Below, in pieces: positions 26,831-33,489 of a DNA stretch of 64,000 bases. Under the pieces are notes generated by a model. The model ran no database searches. It saw nothing but the letters and a program-made list of their open reading frames with translations, and was not told the origin of the DNA. Within the stretch, counting starts at the first letter, position 1; the number at the start of each line of letters is the position of its first letter. This stretch comes from Bacteroidales bacterium (GTDB lineage Bacteria; Bacteroidota; Bacteroidia; Bacteroidales; GCA-2748055): NCBI GenBank assembly GCA_023138875.1, contig JAGLOO010000011.1, positions 62,001 through 126,000 on the forward strand. Direction: 5' to 3'. The translations under genes were made by a program, and so were the position numbers.

Positions 26831-29755
26831 TTAAAATGATACGTTAAGCCCGAATGTAAATGTTCTGGCCGATGGATACGGAGTATATTCAATACCATAA
26901 GAAGGCACGTCGTCAATATTTTTGTCTATGTTCACTTCCGGATCAAATCCGGTAAAGTCCGTGATCACAAACAGATTCTGACCAGTCAGGGTAAAACGCA
27001 TTGAACTGAAGACCCAGGGTGCTTTTTTCACAGTATAACCTAAAGTCAGGTTGTTAAGGCGTAAATAATCACCTTTCTCAAGGTATCGTGTAGAAGCTTT
27101 AAGTGCATTGTCCACGCCTTCACCTTCAAGAGTGTAATCAGGTGATGTATTTCTTCCTTTGCTGGGATTACCTACCACCAGTACACTTGTAGCCGTATTA
27201 TTATATACATATTGTCCATATGCACCATTGAGGTTAGCGATCAGATCCCAGCCTTTATAGGCCAGGCGGGCATTGATACCAAGAATGGTTTTTGGGTTAG
27301 GATCTTGCAAATATTGCTTTGCATCACTGTAAATCCCTAAACCGGCAGCATCCAGACCCTCAAATTCCAGCATGTAAAATACATTAAGTGGCTGGCCGCT
27401 GACAAAACGTTGACTTGGAGTATCTGAAATACCCTGACCGTGCAACATGCCGGTTTCAACAACACCATCGAAGTTTTCCAGTATATTTTGAATGAAACTG
27501 ACATTACCACCCAAACTGAAGGTAAGATCGCCCGCGTCAACAATCAGTACATCCAAACCAATTTCAACTCCTTTGTTCTCCACATTGGCATCAAGGTTTG
27601 TCCATCTCCTGGCTCCTGAAGGCCCTGGTAATGCTGCCTGTGCGTTAAAAAGAAGGTCTACCGTATTCTTGTTGAAATATTCGATTGTACCAGAAAGTCT
27701 TCTATCCAATAATGAAAAGTCGATACCAATATTTAATGAAGTTGAAGTTTCCCATTTCAGGTCAGGATTATCATACTGAGATCTGGTTAAACCGTCACGG
27801 GTAATTTCGTATTGGGCCTGAGATGAACCGGGAGGGAACTCCTGGTTACCGGTTTTACCCCAGCCAACACGTAATTTCAGATCATCGAAAGCGTCGGGAA
27901 TAAAAGCTTCATCCGAAATACGGTAAGCCAGTGCAAATGAAGGGAAATAACCATATTTATTGTTGGTTCCAAACTTACTGGAACCATCAGCACGTATGGT
28001 GGCAGTCAGCAGGAATTTGTCAAAAAGACTCATGTTTACCCTTCCAAAGAATGACTGTAATTCACTGGTAGGATCTTTGTATGAAGACACTTCTCTGTTA
28101 TCTTGTGAGATCGATTGCAGTTGGTTAACGTAGGGAACCTGGTCGTATTCAAAATCACGACCCCAAATACTGCTCCCGGAGCGATCGACTGTCTGGTACG
28201 AGTATCCTAACAGACCATTGAAGCGAATATGATCGCTGAAAATCTTATTATAGGTTAATGTGTGCTCAAGTAACATACCGTTACTGTGCATGTTGTCTAC
28301 TCTGGCAAATCCCCTGTCAAGGATATCTATACGGTTTAAGAACCTTGACATTTCATAACTTCTTTTTGAATTTGAATCGTCAACCCCTACGTTAATTTTA
28401 TAATCCAGACCTTCAACAATTGTTAATGTGGCAGAGAGGTTTGCGAGAAGCCGATTCGTTTTGGCTCCATCGTCAAAATAATCCAAAAGAGCCATTGGGT
28501 TGGTGTCACTCTGAGAGAATTGATCCCAGGATCCATCACCAAGTTTGAATGCCCTGGTGGGATTCCAAACCAAGGCATTACCAATAAGACTACCTTCGAA
28601 ACCAGCACTTGTGGAAACAGGAGCATAAGTGTCATTTACAGTTGAATAAATCATACTGGAATTTATTTTCAACCTGTCTTTAAAAAACTCCTGGGTTACA
28701 TTCAGGTTTGCCGTATATTTTTCCAAACCGCTTTCTTTGATGATACCCTCCTGGTTATGATAACCCAGTGAAAGGCGATATTTCAAATCATCATCCCCCC
28801 CCCTGAATGCTAAATTGTGGTTATGAGAAAAGGCGGTCTGCAGAATTGCATCCAGTGCATCGACATCACCACCCTGATCCTGTGCCGGGACAAGTGCAGC
28901 AAATTCATCAGCTGAATGAAGTTTTATTTTGTTTGAGATGGACGCTGTACTGAAAGAGGCGTTATACTCAACAGTATTAGCGCCTGATACACCCTGTTTG
29001 GTTGTAATGATAATTACACCGTTCGCCCCCCGTGAACCGTAAATTGCAGTTGCAGAAGCATCTTTCAGGATGTCTATACTTGCAATGTCATTGGGATTGA
29101 TAAAATTCAATGGATTACGTGCACTTGAGTTGTTGCCAAGAGTCTCAAGGTCAGCATTTGCAGAAGTATTCCCTCCTGCAAGGGGAACGCCATCTACTAC
29201 GATAAGCGGGTCATTACCTGCCCTAACGGAAGAATTACCGCGAATACGGATGGTAGAATTTGCCCCGGGGTCACCACTGCTGTTGGTGATCATCACACCG
29301 GGAGCCTTACCCTGGAGCAGGTCGCTTGGAGATGTCATTGCTCCACGGTTGAAGTCTTCTGTTTTTACTGATGTAACCGATCCGGTTGCATCCTTTTTCC
29401 TGACAGATCCATATCCAATGACCACTACTTCTTCAAGTTCTTCTAATGATACCCCAAGAGCAACATCTATAATTGTTACATCCCCTACGGTTTCTTCAAC
29501 TATTACATAGCCAATAGACGAAAAAACAAGAGTTTCCCCTTTGTTGACAGTAATACTATACTTACCGTCCAGGTCAGATATTGTTCCTTGAGTGGTACCT
29601 TTTACAACGATTGAGGCACCAATCAACGGTTCGCTGGTACTTTCCTCAACAACAGTACCTGTAATTGTGACTTCCTGTGCATAGGTTAAGCTGATCGCAA
29701 AACCCAATAGGATTAGCGACAATATGCCACTTTTCCATAGTGTAGAATTACGCAT
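26831..29755 (-). CDS. SusC/RagA-type TonB-dependent receptor (SusC2)
   Basis: 974-aa outer-membrane importer. Signal peptide 1-27 is nearly the same as in SusC1. A regulatory-like domain follows (about 28-105, VTITGTVVEESTSEPLIGAS), then LEEVVVIGYGSVRKKDATGS, the plug with IRGNSSVRAGNDPLIVVDG and the signature LKDASATAIYGSRGANGVII, and the barrel to the terminal TFGLNVSF. It is the first gene of the SusC2-SusD2 pair. Its promoter (29787-29816) is the homologue of the SusC1 promoter. After the signal peptide the protein diverges strongly from SusC1, including in the plug, so the shared 5' end reflects a duplicated or exchanged control segment rather than a recent whole-gene duplication. Confidence 0.95.
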   Translation of the reverse strand: MRNSTLWKSGILSLILLGFAISLTYAQEVTITGTVVEESTSEPLIGASIVVKGTTQGTISDLDGKYSITVNKGETLVFSSIGYVIVEETVGDVTIIDVALGVSLEELEEVVVIGYGSVRKKDATGSVTSVKTEDFNRGAMTSPSDLLQGKAPGVMITNSSGDPGANSTIRIRGNSSVRAGNDPLIVVDGVPLAGGNTSANADLETLGNNSSARNPLNFINPNDIASIDILKDASATAIYGSRGANGVIIITTKQGVSGANTVEYNASFSTASISNKIKLHSADEFAALVPAQDQGGDVDALDAILQTAFSHNHNLAFRGGDDDLKYRLSLGYHNQEGIIKESGLEKYTANLNVTQEFFKDRLKINSSMIYSTVNDTYAPVSTSAGFEGSLIGNALVWNPTRAFKLGDGSWDQFSQSDTNPMALLDYFDDGAKTNRLLANLSATLTIVEGLDYKINVGVDDSNSKRSYEMSRFLNRIDILDRGFARVDNMHSNGMLLEHTLTYNKIFSDHIRFNGLLGYSYQTVDRSGSSIWGRDFEYDQVPYVNQLQSISQDNREVSSYKDPTSELQSFFGRVNMSLFDKFLLTATIRADGSSKFGTNNKYGYFPSFALAYRISDEAFIPDAFDDLKLRVGWGKTGNQEFPPGSSQAQYEITRDGLTRSQYDNPDLKWETSTSLNIGIDFSLLDRRLSGTIEYFNKNTVDLLFNAQAALPGPSGARRWTNLDANVENKGVEIGLDVLIVDAGDLTFSLGGNVSFIQNILENFDGVVETGMLHGQGISDTPSQRFVSGQPLNVFYMLEFEGLDAAGLGIYSDAKQYLQDPNPKTILGINARLAYKGWDLIANLNGAYGQYVYNNTATSVLVVGNPSKGRNTSPDYTLEGEGVDNALKASTRYLEKGDYLRLNNLTLGYTVKKAPWVFSSMRFTLTGQNLFVITDFTGFDPEVNIDKNIDDVPSYGIEYTPYPSARTFTFGLNVSF

Positions 29756-30008
29756 AGTAAAGTTAGTTTTAGTTTAGAAACTGAAACAAGTTAGCTTAAA
29801 AATTGACTTTAACAAAAATTTTCGTTTCGAAATTTTTATTGTTTAGGTCTTCCATATATCACTTAAAAATAGGTTTCAATACATATTATAGCATATATGT
29901 TTTATAATATGACCTGAATGATTCAATTCGAAAACCTTATTTAGAATCAGTAAAAAAAATAGATTTCTGTCACTTAAATACTGGAATATTCGCAGATTTC
30001 CGTCATTT
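29681..30008 (-). repeat. duplicated promoter/signal-peptide/VCBS-tail block, copy 2
   Basis: Homologous to 13919-14266. It includes the SusC2 signal-peptide codons, the conserved leader, the same promoter boxes and the last codons of a VCBS gene. The homology to that continuous region stops at TTCCGTCATTT (29998-30008), where it switches to sequence matching 15503 onward. Confidence 0.85.
29787..29816 (-). promoter_or_regulatory. Bacteroidota promoter of SusC2
   Basis: On the minus strand, TTTG (29816-29813), a 19-nt spacer and TAACTTG (29793-29787) have the same boxes and spacing as at SusC1. The palindrome around the -33 box is imperfect here (CGAAAATTTTTG). Confidence 0.6.
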
Positions 30009-30156
30009 TGTTACGTGAACGACATGGCTGGCTGCCCTTTTGTCCCACCCACAATCAGATCCTACAGCCCGTCACCATTTACATCACCAACAGTCAGAGC
30101 CGGTCCTTCCGCCAATAAATTGTGAGGCATCAGGAGTTCACGGTTTAGATCCACAT
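29961..30156 (-). pseudogene. internally deleted relic of a VCBS-C-like gene
   Basis: 29961-30008 matches the last codons of VCBS-C (14221-14266); the stop has changed from TGA to AGA. The next bases, 30009-30156, match an internal part of VCBS-C (15503-15650, encoding LNRELLMPHNLSAEGPALTVGDVNGD). About 1.24 kb present in VCBS-C is therefore missing. Both VCBS-C break points contain TTCCGTCATTT (14256-14266 and 15492-15502), and the relic holds one copy (29998-30008), as expected for a deletion between short direct repeats. Everything upstream of the internal piece (propeller 1, ASPIC and signal) is gone. The rest of the 476-bp gap 29756-30231 holds the SusC2 promoter and the probable promoter of the next plus-strand gene. 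Confidence 0.9.
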
Positions 30157-30174
30157 TATCAATTCGTTTTTTCT

Positions 30175-30182
30175 TATTTTTG
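30175..30182 (+). promoter_or_regulatory. -7 box upstream of the asparagine-synthetase-like gene
   Basis: TATTTTTG fits TAnnTTTG exactly and lies 50 bp before the ATG at 30232. No clear -33 TTG at the usual distance is seen, so it is only a candidate. Confidence 0.4.
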
Positions 30183-30231
30183 AGCAGATGTTTTACCCAA
30201 ATGAGTACCATCAATATTATCAAGCTTTTAA

Positions 30232-31572
30232 ATGAATAAGATGATGAATCAGGAATATGTAAACCGTGTGGTGGATCTGACAGATCCGTCAAAAAATATT
30301 ATTTATAATATGTCTCTGGAAGAGGCAATTCAGGTTGTTAGAACAGGGAATACAAAGGCTGTAAGAAAGATTGATGGCCAGTTTGCTTTAATTGCAGTAG
30401 AAGGAAAAACCATACGAATGGCAAGATCCATCGGGCGTCCCCTGCGTTTTTTTATTGCAAAACTAACAGAGGGTCCCTGTCTGGTCCTTGCCGAGCGTAT
30501 TGATACCATCCACGATTATCTTATAAAGGAAGGACTGGACGATCAGTTTCATCCTTCCTACACAAGGATGGCTCCTGCCCACCATGTTACGACCATTGAA
30601 CTATTGGGTTGTCCTGATCCGGCTCCGGTTTACAAACGTTTTTTTACTCCGGAGAGAAACAGGTTCAAAAACAGTGATGTGGAACAATTGGGCAAATATT
30701 ATATTGGTACTTTATATGAAGAGATTAAAAAATGGCTGAAGTTCAGGGCCAAAGCAGGACCCATTGGGGTCACTTTTTCAGCCGGTATTGACAGCGGCTC
30801 CGTTTTTTTGCTTACTTACCATGCATTATTGGAGCTTGGAGAAAGCCCTTCAAGGTTAAAAGCATTTACCCTGAGTGTTGATGGCACGGGTGAAGATCTT
30901 AAACAGGCTCGCGAGTTTCTGAAAGCGCTGAAACTGGAGCTTTTTCTCGAACCCATTGAAATTAAGTCATCCGAATTAAACTGGAAGAAAACGATTAAAA
31001 TTGTTGAGGATTATAAACCTCTCGATATACAGGCTGCCACAATGAATTTAGCACTTCTTGAAGGTATCCGCCAGCGTTATCCTGATTGGGAATATATGAT
31101 TGACGGTGAAGGTGGTGATGAGAATCTCAAGGATTATCCGATTGAAGACAATCCCGAATTGACCATTCGAAGTGTTCTGAATAATTTATTGTTATATCAT
31201 GAGGGCTGGGGTGTGGGTAAAATGAAACACTCATTAACCTATTCCGGCGGATTAAGCAGGGGGTACATGCGTACATACACCCCTGCCGACAGCCTGGGTT
31301 TTGAACCTTTCAGTCCTTATACACTGGAAAATGTGATTGAAATAGCCGAAGGCATGCCCTTTATTGAACTGACAGCATGGGATCACGATAGACTTTATAA
31401 ACTCAAAGGCAAGGTGGTTGCGAGTGGTGTCAAAGCCATAACGGGCATGGATATGCCGGTTTTTACAAAAAGACGCTTTCAACATGGTGTGACTTCTATG
31501 GATACCTTTCATAAGCATTTTCCTGAAAAAGAGATCGATTACCGACGGGAATTTCTGGCGATCTATGAGTAA
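30232..31572 (+). CDS. asparagine-synthetase-like ATP-pyrophosphatase with degenerate glutaminase domain
   Basis: 446 aa, cytoplasmic. Residues about 1-120 keep traces of the class II glutamine amidotransferase fold (DGQFALIAVEGKTIRMARS, GRPLRFFIA, LVLAERIDTI). The catalytic N-terminal Cys is absent, so glutamine hydrolysis is unlikely. Residues about 150-440 are the synthetase domain: PP-loop SAGIDSG (about 184-190) and the pyrophosphate-loop motif GEGGDE (about 292-297). It is shorter than AsnB (about 550 aa). Relatives of this kind adenylate a carboxylate and form an amide or lactam, as in beta-lactam synthetases; the substrate here is unknown. ATG codons at 30241 and 30244 are alternative starts. 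The radical SAM gene begins inside its last codons (8-bp overlap), so the two are co-translated and probably act in one pathway. It does not look like housekeeping AsnB. Confidence 0.82.
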   Translation: MNKMMNQEYVNRVVDLTDPSKNIIYNMSLEEAIQVVRTGNTKAVRKIDGQFALIAVEGKTIRMARSIGRPLRFFIAKLTEGPCLVLAERIDTIHDYLIKEGLDDQFHPSYTRMAPAHHVTTIELLGCPDPAPVYKRFFTPERNRFKNSDVEQLGKYYIGTLYEEIKKWLKFRAKAGPIGVTFSAGIDSGSVFLLTYHALLELGESPSRLKAFTLSVDGTGEDLKQAREFLKALKLELFLEPIEIKSSELNWKKTIKIVEDYKPLDIQAATMNLALLEGIRQRYPDWEYMIDGEGGDENLKDYPIEDNPELTIRSVLNNLLLYHEGWGVGKMKHSLTYSGGLSRGYMRTYTPADSLGFEPFSPYTLENVIEIAEGMPFIELTAWDHDRLYKLKGKVVASGVKAITGMDMPVFTKRRFQHGVTSMDTFHKHFPEKEIDYRREFLAIYE

Positions 31573-32512
31573 ATATCCGCATTTTAAGCTTGATAAACAA
31601 TGGATTACATCCAATCGTGGAGAAAAGAATACGGTTGATCCTTCCAGACCTTATGGTTACTTCGTAGAAAAAGAGCGGTTGAGATCAGGAGAAATCGAGG
31701 ATGTTTCAACCATCTTATTAACGAATAATGAATGTCCTTTTTGTTGCATCATGTGTGATCTCTGGAGGAACACAACCGATAAACCTGTACAGGAGGGTGA
31801 CATTCCGGAACAAATTAAATTTGCACTATCCGGATTGCCATCAGCAAAGCATTTGAAGTTATATAATAGCGGTAGCTTTTTTGATAATCGTGCCATACCC
31901 GTAAATGACTATGAAAAAATTGCTTTGCTGGTTGATCATTTTGAAACAGTCACCGTAGAGAGCCATCCGGGTTTCATAAACAAAAACAGCCTTCTTTTCC
32001 GCAGTCTTTTAAACCCGGAGTTACAGGTGGCAATTGGCCTTGAGACCGTACATCCGGAGATTCTTCCAAGACTGAATAAAAAGATGAAATTGGCCGACTT
32101 CGAGCATGCTGTCAGCTTCCTGAGTTCGCACGGAATATCAACGCGTGCCTTCATTCTGCTTCGTCCTCCGTTTCTTTCTGAACCGGAAGGCGTATACTGG
32201 GCAGAAAAGTCAATTGATTTTGCTTTCATGGCCGGGGTTGCATCTTGTTCTGTGATTCCTGTCAGATCAGGGAATGGAGCCCTGAATGTTCTGACCGAGG
32301 GCAATTTTTTTTCCCAGCCAGGTATCAAATCACTGGAGCGTGTAATTGAATATGGTATTGGGCTGCAAGCAGGTCTCGTGTTTGCCGACCTCTGGGATAT
32401 CGATCGCTTTTCATCCTGTGATAAATGTCTGAAAATAAGAAGAGAAAGGCTAATTCAAATGAATCTTCACCAAAAAGTATTGCCTCAGATAAATTGTTCC
32501 TGTTCGACTTGA
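31565..32512 (+). CDS. radical SAM protein with extra C-terminal cysteine pairs
   Basis: 315 aa. The radical SAM motif CxxxCxxC is present as C57-PFC-C61-IM-C64 (CPFCCIMCDLW), preceded by ILLTNNE. SAM-barrel features follow: LKLYNSGSFFD, VTVESHP, GLETVHPEILPRLNKKM and RAFILLRPPFL. The C-terminus has four more cysteines (C285, C288, C311, C313) in a C-x2-C-x22-C-x-C pattern that could hold an auxiliary Fe-S cluster or zinc. I cannot name the reaction. The sequence differs from the SPASM and B12-dependent groups that I can recognise. The overlap with the asparagine-synthetase-like gene implies a two-step pathway in which radical chemistry and ATP-driven amide or lactam formation act on the same molecule (inference). 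Confidence 0.82.
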   Translation: MSKYPHFKLDKQWITSNRGEKNTVDPSRPYGYFVEKERLRSGEIEDVSTILLTNNECPFCCIMCDLWRNTTDKPVQEGDIPEQIKFALSGLPSAKHLKLYNSGSFFDNRAIPVNDYEKIALLVDHFETVTVESHPGFINKNSLLFRSLLNPELQVAIGLETVHPEILPRLNKKMKLADFEHAVSFLSSHGISTRAFILLRPPFLSEPEGVYWAEKSIDFAFMAGVASCSVIPVRSGNGALNVLTEGNFFSQPGIKSLERVIEYGIGLQAGLVFADLWDIDRFSSCDKCLKIRRERLIQMNLHQKVLPQINCSCST

Positions 32513-32553
32513 AGTCTTCATGGCAATTATAACTAATTCAATTTAAATAACAT

Positions 32554-32561
32554 TATTTTTG
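32554..32561 (+). promoter_or_regulatory. -7 box of the creatininase-family gene
   Basis: TATTTTTG matches TAnnTTTG and lies 20 bp before the ATG at 32581. The -33 region has no clear TTG. Confidence 0.4.
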
Positions 32562-32580
32562 CAAGAAAATAAACAGAGTT

Positions 32581-33342
32581 ATGAGATCATATATATTATC
32601 GGAGACCAACTGGAAATTTGTGAAGGAGCAGGATTACCAGCTTGCCGTACTGCCCTGGGGAGCCACCGAAGCCCATAATTACCACCTGCCTTATGGTACG
32701 GATAATTTCGAAACGGATGTACTGGTGCACGAATCGGCACGAATCGCCTGGGAACAGCATGCAAAGGTTGTTGTCCTGCCTACCATCCCTGTGGGTGTGA
32801 ATACCGGACAAGCCGACATTAAACTGACCCTGAACCTTCATCCCGGTACCCAGCAATCCATTCTGAAAGATATTGTGGAGAGCCTGTTCAACCACGGGAT
32901 TATTAAACTATTGATTGTGAACGGGCATGGCGGGAACGATTTCAAACAGATGATCAGGGAGGTAGGACGACAGTTTCCTGATATGTTCATTTCAACCTGC
33001 AACTGGTTTCAATCCGTCGATAAAGGAACTATTTTTGAGAATGAAGGTGATCATGCGGATGAAATGGAAACCAGCTTGATGATGTATACATGGCCCGAAC
33101 TGGTCCTTCCGCTTGATCAGGCAGGCAATGGTACAGCGAAAAAGTTCCGTATTGACGAATTAAATGAGCGCTGGGCATGGACCGAAAGGAAATGGTCCAG
33201 AACCACTTCAGATACAGGGATCGGTAATCCCAAAAAAGCCACCAGGGAGAAAGGTGAGAAGTATTTCAAGGAAGTCACCAGTAAGCTGGCCAACCTGATG
33301 ATCGGGCTAATAACCACCGACTTAGAGGATATTTATCAATGA
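32581..33342 (+). CDS. creatininase-family metal-dependent amidohydrolase
   Basis: 253 aa, usual length for the family, cytoplasmic. The metal-binding signature is complete: GATEAHNYHLPYGTD near the N-terminus (Glu, His and Asp ligands), VNGHGGN in the middle and HADEMETS (His, Glu) further on. The family includes creatininase, the formamide hydrolase ArfB and the mycofactocin-pathway peptidase MftE, so an amide-bond hydrolase is well supported but the substrate is not. It starts 68 bp after the radical SAM gene, probably from its own promoter (-7 box 32554-32561). Given its neighbours, a role in maturing or trimming an amide made by the upstream pair is possible; an unrelated catabolic role is equally possible. 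Confidence 0.88.
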   Translation: MRSYILSETNWKFVKEQDYQLAVLPWGATEAHNYHLPYGTDNFETDVLVHESARIAWEQHAKVVVLPTIPVGVNTGQADIKLTLNLHPGTQQSILKDIVESLFNHGIIKLLIVNGHGGNDFKQMIREVGRQFPDMFISTCNWFQSVDKGTIFENEGDHADEMETSLMMYTWPELVLPLDQAGNGTAKKFRIDELNERWAWTERKWSRTTSDTGIGNPKKATREKGEKYFKEVTSKLANLMIGLITTDLEDIYQ

Positions 33343-33375
33343 TCCGCCGGATGTCGTATGGTCCGGATGGTACAC

Positions 33376-33402
33376 AAAAAGAGCAATTAACCCTCTTTTA
33401 AT
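33376..33402 (+). terminator. possible terminator after the creatininase-family gene
   Basis: AAAAGAG (33377-33383) and CTCTTTT (33393-33399) form a 7-bp A/T-rich stem with a 9-nt loop followed by AATTT. It lies between the stop codon and the next promoter. Confidence 0.45.
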
Positions 33403-33416
33403 TTCCCATCAAATGA

Positions 33417-33447
33417 TTGAATAAGAACTGCAAAATGAATATTTTTG
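33417..33447 (+). promoter_or_regulatory. promoter of the NagB/PIG-L gene
   Basis: TTG (33417-33419), 20 nt, then TATTTTTG (33440-33447), a full match to the Bacteroidota -33/-7 pattern. Transcription would start near 33454. This decides the start of the next gene: the in-frame ATG at 33445 would lie inside the -7 box, so the ATG at 33490 is used. Confidence 0.65.
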
Positions 33448-33489
33448 CAATTCTTGTTTTTCATCAATAGCGTTCTAAATCAATTTTCT

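Noticed and set aside
30062..30292. Minus-strand 76-codon frame ending in a VCBS-like stretch.
   Set aside because: Its first part is antisense to the start of the asparagine-synthetase-like gene and its second part is the VCBS relic; not a gene of its own.
33445..33489. Earlier in-frame ATG for the NagB/PIG-L protein.
   Set aside because: It lies inside the TATTTTTG promoter box and would be at or upstream of the transcription start.
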